This document shows, in pieces, positions 44,029 through 52,210 of a DNA stretch of 52,884 bases (within the stretch, counting starts at the first letter, position 1; each line of letters starts with the position of its first letter). The position numbers were made by a program, and so were the translations under genes. The stretch spans positions 1 to 52,884 of the forward strand of contig NZ_LOHS01000077.1 of NCBI RefSeq assembly GCF_001642995.1, in the 5' to 3' direction. The notes under the pieces are model-generated. The model had not been told where the DNA came from, searched no databases, and worked only from the letters and a program-made list of their open reading frames with translations. This DNA is from Streptomyces jeddahensis. Its GTDB lineage: Bacteria > Actinomycetota > Actinomycetes > Streptomycetales > Streptomycetaceae.

Positions 44029-44921
44029 CTCGGCGCATTCTTCCCTACCGCATCCCGTCCGAGGACGTGCTTACCGCCCAAAAGTGGTTGCTGGTGACCG
44101 AGGACGGCGAGGTCACCATGCCCGAGGCGCTGCCGGACTGGGACTACCAAATGGACCTGCACCTGCGCAGGACCGTCAGCGTCGACCTGGATCGGGCGCG
44201 CGTGCAGTCGGGGCTTCCGACCGACGCGGCTCTCATGCTCGCGGCCGTATGGACGGCCACGGGGTCCAATCTGAGCGGGCCGGCGCAACATGTGCGCTTG
44301 GTCGAGGGCGGCACCAGAAAAGTTGAGCTCGATATCCGACTGAAGGGTGCTGATCTGGGCGGCCTGCTACTCCTCGACACCGCCCTCGTACTGGCCGAAC
44401 GCCGAAGCGACGCCCGACCCTCCTCACCCCGTCGGGCAGGCTCCGTATTGTGGAGCGATCGTGAGTCGCTGAGGCTACAGGGCGACGCACCGCAGTTCCC
44501 CATGGCTGTGATCGACTTCGCTCGGACGTCCTTTCCCGACGAGGCAGCGTGGCACCTGCAGATCAGCGGTGGCCTGGAGAGCGCCACCATGGGCTCCCTG
44601 CTCCTGCTCGTCAACGAGCGGAACACGGTCACCGCCACAGCATTCGAGAACGCTGGCAAGCCCCGCCCCGTGGATCGAATCGTGCTCTCCGCGGTGTACG
44701 CGGACGCTGCCCGGATCATGATGGAGCACGCGCTCGGCAACGGTGACTTCGCCGAGGACGCCGACTTCCCGGACGGCTCGCTGGGGGCCACCATGCTGAG
44801 TCTGTTCGACCAACTCTTCCCGGGCCAGTCGATCACTGACATCCGTCTGCGCCAACGACAGTCACCAGCTCTTTTCGCCTCTGATCTGCAGGCGGCGGTC
44901 AAGATATTCGAGGTGTCATGA
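44025..44921 (+). CDS. unrecognised 298-aa operon protein
   Basis: I do not recognise a family. The protein has no signal peptide or membrane helix. Its N-terminal third contains DWDYQMDLHLRRTVSVDLDRARVQSGLP and GTRKVELDIRLKGADLGGLLLLDTALVL, giving a mixed alpha/beta pattern that resembles a beta-sandwich. The C-terminal third is helical (AARIMMEHALGN, LGATMLSLFDQLFPGQSITDI). The gene overlaps its neighbours on both sides (GTGA, ATGA), so it is an integral part of the system, perhaps a scaffold or target-recognition subunit; this is inference only. Confidence 0.8.
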   Translation: MTRRILPYRIPSEDVLTAQKWLLVTEDGEVTMPEALPDWDYQMDLHLRRTVSVDLDRARVQSGLPTDAALMLAAVWTATGSNLSGPAQHVRLVEGGTRKVELDIRLKGADLGGLLLLDTALVLAERRSDARPSSPRRAGSVLWSDRESLRLQGDAPQFPMAVIDFARTSFPDEAAWHLQISGGLESATMGSLLLLVNERNTVTATAFENAGKPRPVDRIVLSAVYADAARIMMEHALGNGDFAEDADFPDGSLGATMLSLFDQLFPGQSITDIRLRQRQSPALFASDLQAAVKIFEVS

Positions 44922-46765
44922 TGAGCTTCCTCTACCCGCGATTGCTCGCCGAGCAGGCCAGGCCACTCTTCGAGCAGTACCGGCATCTGACAATCGCTGA
45001 ACTGGGCAGTCGAGTAGACGTCTCTCATGAGTCGGCGGTATACGTGGCCACCGGCGGCGACCGAGTCTCCCCCTCTCAACTCCAGGACCTGCGTTCAGGC
45101 GTCGTCGACCTCGCCAAGCGTTCTGGCTTCCCAGACGACTCCGACCGCACGCGCAATGCCGACTTCGACCTCCGGCTTGCTGCCCTGCTGCATGCCGAGA
45201 TGGGCATGGTGCCCGCCGAGGCCGCCTCTCGTGACGTCTGGGCCTTCCTCGCGCTGGTGCTGCTGCCGGACGTTGCCTTTTGGCGCTACCCCCAGCCTCC
45301 CAAGGACCGTGTCCTGGGCACGGACCTCACCCGACACGTCTTTGGCCGACTGTGGTGGCGGGCACAACTCGTGCGCTCGTCGGACGCCCCTGAGCCGTAC
45401 GACGCTCTTAAGATCCTCGGTGAGGCCGCGTTCGACCAGATCTACGCACGCCGTGCCGCCCTCGGTGGAAGTCCTCACATGGTCCGGGCCATCCTCCGCG
45501 TTTGGAAAGACCTCGACCTGAGCGGTCTCAACGAACGCGAGACGCTCCGCGACTTCCTGAAGAGGCTGCTGCGACTAGCGCCGTTCGTGCTCTTTGACGG
45601 TATCGAAGAGGAGGCCCTGGATCACGAACTGCGCGCGGTCGCCCAGGAATCCGTCGATGCCCAACGCTTCGCGTCCTCGGCGACCGTGGACGAGACCGTG
45701 CAGGCCGGGCAGGACACGGAACGACGCAATGTTGCCGGTAATTCATCTCTTGTCGCGCTGGCCGAGGAGAGGGTACCAACCCCCCGATCCGCCTCGCCTG
45801 TGTGGGACGATTCCCGTCGCTTCAGGTCCGTGGAAATCTGCGCCGGCGCCGGAGCGCAGGCTCTTGGCCTCGAAAGCGCCGGATTCGACCCGGTACTGCT
45901 CATCGACAGCAAGGCCGACGCATGCTTCACCATCGACCTCAACCGGCCCGAGTGGGACGTCGTCTGTATGGATCTCGTCCATTTTCACCCGGGCATGCGC
46001 CCGGAGACGCTGGGCGTTGATCTCCTCAGCGGTGGACTGCCACGCGTGAAGTCCCCGGCCACCGTCGGCCGCGCCGAGGACGTCGAAGAGCGTGGAGTCC
46101 TCAAAGCCGCGATCACCTTGGCATGCAGCATCAAGCCGAAGGCCGTGCTTTTGGAGAACGTCCCCGGCCTCGTCGAAAGCCCGGACTTCGACGTTGACCG
46201 CTTCTGGATCGAAGCCCAACTCCACAATGCGGGCTACCGCTCGAGCTGGCGAGTCCTCAATGCCGCTGATTACGGCGTGCCGCAGAACCGCAGCAGCGGC
46301 TTCTTGGTCGCACTGCGGGAACCGTACCATTCTCGATTTTCCTGGCCGGAACCGGACAAGCAGCCGGCACCGACCGTTGGCCAGGTTCTCGGACGATCCA
46401 TGTCCGCGCATGGCTGGCGCGGCGCGGAACGTTGGATTAAAAGGGCCGACCGCATCGCGCCCGCACTCGTCGGGGGCTCTGACCGGCGGGGCGGTGCGGA
46501 CCTCGGGCCTACTGGTAGCAAGAAGGCCTGGGCCGCGCTCGGCGTGAACGGCAACAGCCTCGGCGACGAACCGCCGGACCTGGACTTCCCGGAGGACGGC
46601 CTACCCAAGCTGACTGTCGATCAGGCCGCGCTGATCCAGTCCATCCCCGCCGACTGGCGTTTCTTCGGCGGCAAGACATCCAGGTATCGTCAGATCGGCC
46701 ATGCAATGCCACCACCGCTCGCGGCAGCTGTCGGACGGGCCATCGCAGCCGCTCTCCGAAGCTAA
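44918..46765 (+). CDS. DUF6339-like module fused to a catalytically dead C5-methyltransferase
   Basis: 615-residue two-domain protein. Residues about 1-240 resemble DUF6339 (ADFDLRLAALLHAEMGMVPAEAASRDVWAFLALVLLPDVAFWRYP, HVFGRLWWRAQLV). A linker follows and then a C5-cytosine methyltransferase fold from residue 302: motif I VEICAGAGAQALGLESAGF (305 onwards), motif VI LLENVPGL (411-418), motif VIII DYGVPQNRSSGFLVAL, and motif X RQIGHAMPPPLAAAVG. Motif IV, normally GGPPCQ, reads GGLPRVKS, with Arg376 (codon CGC at 46043-46045) in place of the catalytic Cys. It should fold and may bind SAM or DNA but cannot methylate by the normal mechanism. Confidence 0.88.
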   Translation: MMSFLYPRLLAEQARPLFEQYRHLTIAELGSRVDVSHESAVYVATGGDRVSPSQLQDLRSGVVDLAKRSGFPDDSDRTRNADFDLRLAALLHAEMGMVPAEAASRDVWAFLALVLLPDVAFWRYPQPPKDRVLGTDLTRHVFGRLWWRAQLVRSSDAPEPYDALKILGEAAFDQIYARRAALGGSPHMVRAILRVWKDLDLSGLNERETLRDFLKRLLRLAPFVLFDGIEEEALDHELRAVAQESVDAQRFASSATVDETVQAGQDTERRNVAGNSSLVALAEERVPTPRSASPVWDDSRRFRSVEICAGAGAQALGLESAGFDPVLLIDSKADACFTIDLNRPEWDVVCMDLVHFHPGMRPETLGVDLLSGGLPRVKSPATVGRAEDVEERGVLKAAITLACSIKPKAVLLENVPGLVESPDFDVDRFWIEAQLHNAGYRSSWRVLNAADYGVPQNRSSGFLVALREPYHSRFSWPEPDKQPAPTVGQVLGRSMSAHGWRGAERWIKRADRIAPALVGGSDRRGGADLGPTGSKKAWAALGVNGNSLGDEPPDLDFPEDGLPKLTVDQAALIQSIPADWRFFGGKTSRYRQIGHAMPPPLAAAVGRAIAAALRS

Positions 46766-46774
46766 GATCACCCC

Positions 46775-48127
46775 ATGCACACGCCCCGCCCGCTCGACCC
46801 CACGCTCATCACAGTCGTCGACTTGTTCGCCGGCTGCGGTGGCTTCACCCAGGGGTTTCACGAGTTCCGACCGGAGGGGGCAAAGGACGGTGGGCCGGTC
46901 TTCCACAGCATCGCGGCCGTCGAGCACAACCCCGCTGCTGCTGCCACGTACGCCGTGAATTTCGGCAGCGGCCGCTCGGACAAGACGCTCCCTCCTGCCC
47001 ACATCCACGTCGGAGACATCGAGGATTGGAAACCGACTCCTGATGCCCTCCACGCGGACGTAGTAGTCGGAGGACCTCCCTGCCAAGGTTTCTCGGCCTT
47101 GAACCGTGAGAAGAAGGGCAGCGACCGCAACCGCCTATGGGAGGAATATGTGCGGATCGTTGCAGCAATTCGCCCCAAGGTCTTCGTCATCGAAAACGTC
47201 GACCGATTCCTCAAGTCGAACGAATTCCGCAACCTGCTCAGCCAGGTAGAAAAGAACGGTCTGCTGGCAGACTACCGGCTCGTTGATCCTCCTGGTCACG
47301 AATCAATCGACACCGAGGAAATCAGAATCAAGCGGTACCTTCTTAACGCCGCCGACTACGGTGCGGTCCAAGCGCGCAGGCGAGCTATCGTCATCGGCGT
47401 GCGCCGCGATGTCGACAACGGCCGAACATTGGCGTACCCCACCAGAACGCATATCCGTCGCCCAAAGCGCAATACTGGCATCCCCACTCAGCCGCTCCAC
47501 GGTCTCGATGTGGGGACCGCGTACTGGCGAGCCGTGGACAGCGTTTTCGACGAGTCGTCACGGCTCGCGATCCGCGGCACTGAACTTCCGGACAGCAAAG
47601 ATCACATTCTTGAGGTAGACGCTGTCGTCCCGGGTGTCTTCACCACTCCGGATCTCCACTTCGGCCGCAACCCGGCGCCCCTCTCGATAGCCCGCTACTT
47701 CGCCATCCCTCCGGGTGGAAACCGCAAGGATCTGCGCAACAAGTGGTACACGGTCGATGAATGCGGCGAGGTTCACATCTTCGACACCCCGAACCCTCCG
47801 GGCGTGAGGACACCGGTCAAATACCTCTCGACCACAAGCTGGGACAATCACAACACCGGTACGGGCGACGTCATGGGTCGTCTACGCCTGGGCGAGCCCT
47901 CGGTCACCATCCGCACCGAATTCTTTAAGCCGGAAAAGGGGCGCTACCTCCACCCAACGGCTTCCCGCCCGATCACCCACTACGAGGCTGCCCGCATACA
48001 AGGATTCCCCCTCGACTTCCGCTGGTGTGGCTCAAAGACGGACATCGCCACACAGATTGGCAACGCTGTACCCATCCCTCTCGGCACGGCCATCGCCTCT
48101 GCGATCCACGCTTACCTACGCGACTGA
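46775..48127 (+). CDS. C5-cytosine DNA methyltransferase
   Basis: 450-residue Dcm-type enzyme, apparently intact. Motif I is VVDLFAGCGGFTQGF, motif IV GGPPCQGFS with catalytic Cys103 (codon at 47081-47083), motif VI VIENVDRF, motif VIII DYGAVQARRRAIVIGV and motif X QIGNAVPIPLG. The region between motifs VIII and IX (about residues 225-360) would hold the target-recognition domain. It lies 9 bp after the dead-methylase gene and should modify host DNA, giving self-protection or acting as a subunit with its inactive paralogue. Its 3' end overlaps the convergent downstream gene by 16 bp. Confidence 0.95.
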   Translation: MHTPRPLDPTLITVVDLFAGCGGFTQGFHEFRPEGAKDGGPVFHSIAAVEHNPAAAATYAVNFGSGRSDKTLPPAHIHVGDIEDWKPTPDALHADVVVGGPPCQGFSALNREKKGSDRNRLWEEYVRIVAAIRPKVFVIENVDRFLKSNEFRNLLSQVEKNGLLADYRLVDPPGHESIDTEEIRIKRYLLNAADYGAVQARRRAIVIGVRRDVDNGRTLAYPTRTHIRRPKRNTGIPTQPLHGLDVGTAYWRAVDSVFDESSRLAIRGTELPDSKDHILEVDAVVPGVFTTPDLHFGRNPAPLSIARYFAIPPGGNRKDLRNKWYTVDECGEVHIFDTPNPPGVRTPVKYLSTTSWDNHNTGTGDVMGRLRLGEPSVTIRTEFFKPEKGRYLHPTASRPITHYEAARIQGFPLDFRWCGSKTDIATQIGNAVPIPLGTAIASAIHAYLRD

Positions 48128-48774
48128 ACCATGTCGGCCGACAGACCCACCTCCGCTTCGAAGTGAATCTGCGCCCGATCCAATGCCTCGTCCGGATCAC
48201 AGCCGTGTGCCCGGAGCCAGTGGAGTAGATCGGCGATGGCGTCGACCGCCGTCGCCTCTGCTACGACCACGCTCACCGGACTCCGGTTGGGTCCCGCCGG
48301 GCGAGGCAGCTTTGCCGCTTCGTAGAGGCTGAGCATCGCCTCGACCCGTGTCACACGGGCGCCGCCGCTATGGCCGTCGGACGAGCACAGCCCGGTCGCC
48401 AACTCGCACCAGACCACCTTCCGGTCAGCGCGGAGTTGGACGCCCCAACGGTCAGCGACGGCCTCGACGAGCGCCATGCCGCGGCCTGACTCAGAGTCCG
48501 TGGCCGCGTTGAGGAGCGTCGGCAGGGCTCGGGTGTCGGGGTCATGCACCTCGATCCGTACGTATGTGCCGCTCATGGAGACAGCGAGGGTTGTCGGGGT
48601 GCCCGGCCCTACGTGTGTGATGACGTTGGACACGAGCTCGCTCACGCAGAGTTGGGCGGCCTCGACCGCCTCATGGAGACCCCACAGGCCCAGGTGCGTT
48701 CGCATGATGCGGCGCAGGGCCGACACCTCCGCGGGTGCGGCCGTGAAGGCCAGATCCCACGGCTTCCTCGACAT
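48112..48774 (-). CDS. ATP-binding (HATPase, anti-sigma-like) regulator
   Basis: 220-residue protein with an N-terminal HATPase_c domain of the RsbW/SpoIIAB-like type: AAQLCVSELVSNVITHVG (N-box) and GRGMALVEAVADRWGV (G2). The C-terminal 90 residues (VSVVVAEATAVDAIADLLHWLRAHGCDPDEALDRAQIHF) are a separate helical region. The start is at ATG 48774. It is divergent from an XRE/DUF5753 regulator plus DUF397 gene, a triad very common in Streptomyces. Its stop lies inside the 3' end of the island methyltransferase, so the last residues (about QSRR) may derive from the island junction. Confidence 0.85.
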   Translation of the reverse strand: MSRKPWDLAFTAAPAEVSALRRIMRTHLGLWGLHEAVEAAQLCVSELVSNVITHVGPGTPTTLAVSMSGTYVRIEVHDPDTRALPTLLNAATDSESGRGMALVEAVADRWGVQLRADRKVVWCELATGLCSSDGHSGGARVTRVEAMLSLYEAAKLPRPAGPNRSPVSVVVAEATAVDAIADLLHWLRAHGCDPDEALDRAQIHFEAEVGLSADMVQSRR

Positions 48775-48993
48775 GCACGCTTGTTGGACCACGCCCAGCT
48801 CCTCTCGACGTCCGCCAGGTCCCCGGCAAGACAGCGCAGCGTTACCTATCCATACGGTGCGTAGCGCTTAGCCAGAATGATGGCGACACATCCCGTCATG
48901 CAATGTGCACGACGGGATTCGCACCATCGGGTGATTGGCAAGCACACCTCCTGGCGCGGAGACTGAACACCCGCTAGCAAGACGGAGGTTGAG

Positions 48994-49842
48994 ATGGCTG
49001 GTTCACCGACGGCACGCCGTCGTCGCCTCTCGATCGAGCTGAAGAAGCTCCGTGAGAAGAACGCCCTCACGTGTGCCCAGGTCGGTGAGGCGCTGGACTG
49101 GAGTGGCTCCAAGGTCAACCGCATGGAGACGGGCAGCGGAAGGGTCCAGCCGTCAGACGTCGAGGCCTTGTGCCGTTTCTACGGCACCAGCGCCGAGCTG
49201 CGGGAGTTCCTCAAGTCTCTGGCCAGGCAGGCCAAGACGCGCGGCTGGTGGCAGGTCCACGGCTCCGGCGTGCCCGAGTGGTTCAACATCTACATCGGTC
49301 TGGAGCAGGACGCTTCCACGTTCCGTCAATACCAGTGCGAGTTGCTGCCCGGCCTCATGCAGACAGCCGCGTATGCCCGGGAGCTCCACACAACCGGTGC
49401 CCATATGTCGGCGGAGGACATCGATCGCGCAGTTCGCGTACGCCTTGAGCGCCAGGACATGCTCACCCGACCCGACGCCCCGGACGCCTGGTTCATCGTG
49501 AACGAAGGCGCTCTCCGAAATGTCATCGGGGGTCACGCACTGATGCGCGAGCAACTCGAGCAGGTCCTGGCGTCAGCCGAGTTGCCGAGCGTCACTTTGC
49601 AGGTTCTGCCTTTCGACTCCGGCACTTATCCGGCCACGGGCTCGTTCACGATGCTCGGCTTCCCGGATCCGGAAGACCCCGACATCGTGTACCGGGACGG
49701 CATCACCGACGCTACCTATCTGGAAGGCGAACACCACGTTCGCGAGTACACCAGGGCCTTCGACGGCCTGCGGGCCGCGGCTCTCAGCCCTCAGCGCTCC
49801 ACCCAGTTGATCAAGTCCGTTCTGAAGGAATACACACGATGA
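48994..49842 (+). CDS. XRE-family regulator with DUF5753 domain (Scr1-like)
   Basis: 282-residue protein with an N-terminal helix-turn-helix (SIELKKLREKNALTCAQVGEALDWSGSKVNRMETG, residues about 13-47) and a C-terminal DUF5753 domain (FRQYQCELLPGLMQTAAYARELH; LPSVTLQVLPFDSGTYPATGSFTMLGFPDPEDPDIVY). Members of this family act with small DUF397 partners, some as antitoxin-like or developmental regulators. The gene overlaps the DUF397 gene by four bases (ATGA). Confidence 0.92.
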   Translation: MAGSPTARRRRLSIELKKLREKNALTCAQVGEALDWSGSKVNRMETGSGRVQPSDVEALCRFYGTSAELREFLKSLARQAKTRGWWQVHGSGVPEWFNIYIGLEQDASTFRQYQCELLPGLMQTAAYARELHTTGAHMSAEDIDRAVRVRLERQDMLTRPDAPDAWFIVNEGALRNVIGGHALMREQLEQVLASAELPSVTLQVLPFDSGTYPATGSFTMLGFPDPEDPDIVYRDGITDATYLEGEHHVREYTRAFDGLRAAALSPQRSTQLIKSVLKEYTR

Positions 49843-50078
49843 CCAGTGCAGAGTCGACTTTCGGGAACAACCTTTTGTGGTTCAGGTCTTCGTACAGCAA
49901 CGGCGCAGGCGGCGAATGCGTGGAGTGCGCGCACACCGTCGACGGCACACTCATACGCGATTCCAAGCAGGCGGCCGGCCCGGTCGTCGCCTTCCGGGCC
50001 GGTGCCTGGCGAACCTTCGTCGAGGGCCTCGGCCGAGGTCAGCTTCCGAGTACCGATCCGAAGGACTTGTTGCGGTAG
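49839..50078 (+). CDS. DUF397 protein
   Basis: 79-residue protein with the family pattern LLWFRSSYSNGAGGECVECA, RDSKQAAGPVVAF and AWRTFVEGL. It is translationally coupled to the XRE/DUF5753 regulator, its usual partner. The last 40 bp overlap the convergent FG-GAP gene, so the tail GQLPSTDPKDLLR may be a local extension beyond the family's usual end. Confidence 0.9.
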   Translation: MTSAESTFGNNLLWFRSSYSNGAGGECVECAHTVDGTLIRDSKQAAGPVVAFRAGAWRTFVEGLGRGQLPSTDPKDLLR

Positions 50079-51508
50079 GTCAGGCCGAACGCCTTCTCGC
50101 TGAACGACACGGCGCCGAACGTCGTGAGGCCCGAGGCGGTGCCGCGCAGCAACCAGTCGGCACCGTCGTGGTAGTGGACGTCGTCGTCGAAGACGTCCTC
50201 GCCGGAGGCGGCGGCGGTGAGGTCCGCGCGGCCGTCGCCGTTCAGGTCCTGAAGCCGGACAGCGGATCCCATCTGGTCCATGAACTCGGCGGTGCCGGGC
50301 ACACCCGTGGTGTTCTGGGTGAAGGACTGGGCGCCGCTGCCGGTCAGGCCGGAGGCCGAACCCTTGAGCAGCCAGACCGCTCCGGCGTACTCGCGGGTGC
50401 CGACATCCTCGCCGGGCGCGCCCACTGCCGCATCCTGGTAGCCGTCGCCGTTGACGTCGCCGACCGAGACGCTGGCGCCGAATGCGTCGCCCGACTCGTT
50501 CACGCCCGGGACACCCGAGGTGCTCTGGTCGATCAGCTGGCTGCGCGAGCTGCCAGGGATGCCACCAGTGCCGCCGTAGTGGACGGCGATGGTGCCCGCT
50601 CCGGAGGAGCCCCGCCCGTAGGTGACCAGGTCGTCGTACCCGTCCTTGTCGAAGTCGCCCGCAGCCGTGCCGCTCGCGGCATCGAGCGGCACGCTTGCGG
50701 GGTTCTCGGTGAACGTCATGCCGTCGGAGCCGCCCGCGTAGTAGCCGAGCCACAGGGCCGTGGAGTCGTCGTCCTCGATGTCACTGTCCCCGTTCACCAC
50801 GAGATCGTCGGCGCCGTTGCCGTCGAAGTCGCCCGCCACGATCGATCCGGTGCCCCGGTACACATTGGGGGAACCGGTGGACAACTCGGTCCGGGCGGGA
50901 GCCGTGGACCGCGTGAATCCGTCGTCGAACACCGAGACTCCGGCGTAACCCGTCACGGCGAGCTGGTCACGGCCGTCGCCGTCGAAGTCGCCGACCGCGA
51001 GGTTGGAGCCGTACAGGTAGGCGGAACGCGAGTCCGGCGCTCCGTACACGGTCAGCCCACCGTTCACCAGTCCTCTGGAGCCGCCCCACAGGATCTGGAC
51101 GATGCCTATGTCGGAAGCGGTCGAGTCCTCCATCGGCACGCCGACAGCCAGGTCGGTGTAGCCGTCGCCGTCGAGGTCGCCCGTGGCGTAGGACGTGCCG
51201 AACTTGTCGTACGCCTCCGCCGCGCCGGGCACTCCTGCGGTGTTCTGGCTGATCAGGGCGGAACGGCTCGTCGAAACGCCGGACGCCGAGCCGTACAGGA
51301 CCGTCAACTGCCCCGCTTGTGACTGTCCGTTCACCTTGGCCTTGGGGGTGGCGACCACCAGATCCGTGTAGCCGTCACCGTTGAAGTCGTCGGCGGTGGC
51401 GCCGACGGCGGCGGCCGGAGCGGCGAGGGGCAGGGCCAGGCCGCCGGCCGTCATCGCAGCCACAGCGGTGGCAGCCAGAAGTCTTCTTCGCAAGTCGTCC
51501 CTCTTCAC
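50039..51508 (-). CDS. secreted FG-GAP (integrin alpha-like) beta-propeller protein
   Basis: 489-residue extracellular protein. The signal peptide ends near PAAA/VGA. Seven FG-GAP repeats can be counted through their calcium-loop motifs: DDFNGDGYTDL, GDLDGDGYTDL, GDFDGDGRDQL, GDFDGNGADDL, GDFDKDGYDDL, GDVNGDGYQDA and QDLNGDGRADL, consistent with a complete seven-bladed propeller. No enzymatic domain is visible; a binding or adhesive role is likely. The start is GTG 51508; TTG 51493 with a better-spaced GAGGGA is an alternative. The 3' end overlaps the DUF397 gene by 40 bp. Confidence 0.9.
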   Translation of the reverse strand: MKRDDLRRRLLAATAVAAMTAGGLALPLAAPAAAVGATADDFNGDGYTDLVVATPKAKVNGQSQAGQLTVLYGSASGVSTSRSALISQNTAGVPGAAEAYDKFGTSYATGDLDGDGYTDLAVGVPMEDSTASDIGIVQILWGGSRGLVNGGLTVYGAPDSRSAYLYGSNLAVGDFDGDGRDQLAVTGYAGVSVFDDGFTRSTAPARTELSTGSPNVYRGTGSIVAGDFDGNGADDLVVNGDSDIEDDDSTALWLGYYAGGSDGMTFTENPASVPLDAASGTAAGDFDKDGYDDLVTYGRGSSGAGTIAVHYGGTGGIPGSSRSQLIDQSTSGVPGVNESGDAFGASVSVGDVNGDGYQDAAVGAPGEDVGTREYAGAVWLLKGSASGLTGSGAQSFTQNTTGVPGTAEFMDQMGSAVRLQDLNGDGRADLTAAASGEDVFDDDVHYHDGADWLLRGTASGLTTFGAVSFSEKAFGLTYRNKSFGSVLGS

Positions 51509-51616
51509 CTCATGTTGGGATTGTGGTCACACAAGTGACTCCTAGGTCGGTTGAACGGTTGCCCTACGCCATCGGTCAGTCCGCCACGCAGACGTACCCC
51601 ACGGCTCCTGAAGCTG

Positions 51617-52210
51617 CTAATACCAGGGCTTACCCGTAGAGGGGTTCAGGTCGGCATCCAATCGCCGTTTCTGCTCACGCCAGTTGATGAAGGAGTGTTC
51701 TTCCGGAAGGACGACGCTGATCGTCTCCTCCTGGAATTCCTCATCGGTGAGCACTCTGCGCAGGAACTCCGCCATGCCGAAAGGGTGGATCTGGAAAGTC
51801 GGATCCGTGTGCCGCCCGCAGATCAGGACGGGCCATCGGTCGGGGTCGTCGTCCGTGGTCAGCCAGCAGTAGATGTCGGCGCCGCTGGTTACGCCCCAGG
51901 CCAGGAGGGAATCGGGGTCTACGTCGAGGGCCACTCTCCCGCCGAGCATCTCCCAGGTGCCGCGGGCGTTGAGGGTCTCGTTCCGTAGGCCGGTCCCGTC
52001 CGAATACGAATCGGGGCGAGGAACTGGCAGCAGTATGACGATTTCCTCGCTGAGCAGGCCTGCCCCGTACGTCTCCATGAAGGCGACGTAGTCGGTCGGA
52101 AAGCGGGTCCCCCATATCTCCTCAAGCTCACCCCAATCGATCTGCTCGTCCACCCCTTGTGCCGTCGGCACGATCTCGGCGAGCGCCGCCGTCTCAGGAT
52201 TCCCACTCAC
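51617..52210 (-). CDS. SMI1/KNR4 (SUKH) family protein
   Basis: 197-residue soluble protein with the SUKH fold pattern: IDWGELEEIWGTRFPTDYVAFMETYGAG, then LLAWGVTSGADIYCWLTTDDDPDRWPVLICGR. SUKH proteins often serve as immunity proteins for nuclease or deaminase toxins, but no toxin gene adjoins. GTG 52210 is chosen because AAGGAG lies five bases upstream. It overlaps the end of the hydrolase gene by 17 bp, suggesting co-transcription. Confidence 0.87.
   Translation of the reverse strand: MSGNPETAALAEIVPTAQGVDEQIDWGELEEIWGTRFPTDYVAFMETYGAGLLSEEIVILLPVPRPDSYSDGTGLRNETLNARGTWEMLGGRVALDVDPDSLLAWGVTSGADIYCWLTTDDDPDRWPVLICGRHTDPTFQIHPFGMAEFLRRVLTDEEFQEETISVVLPEEHSFINWREQKRRLDADLNPSTGKPWY

Larger units (their letters stand above)
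37744..48127 (+). other. accessory island: Vsr + Z1/GHKL/nuclease/methyltransferase system
   Basis: Seven same-strand genes. The last six are nearly gap-free: 4-bp overlaps at 41009, 42031, 44025 and 44918, and a 9-bp gap before 46775. The run has visibly lower GC and more A/T at third positions than its flanks. The combination of helicase, PD-(D/E)XK nuclease, GHKL ATPase, cytosine methyltransferase and Vsr points to a restriction- or defence-like system. No integrase, transposase, tRNA or direct-repeat boundary is seen at either end. Confidence 0.85.

Noticed and set aside
44918..46765. Functional second cytosine methyltransferase
   Set aside because: The catalytic PCQ motif is absent (PRV), and no alternative PCQ motif was seen elsewhere in the protein.
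37473..48127. Prophage or integrative element carrying the defence genes
   Set aside because: No integrase, excisionase, structural, replication or transfer genes were seen, and no flanking att-like direct repeats could be found by eye.
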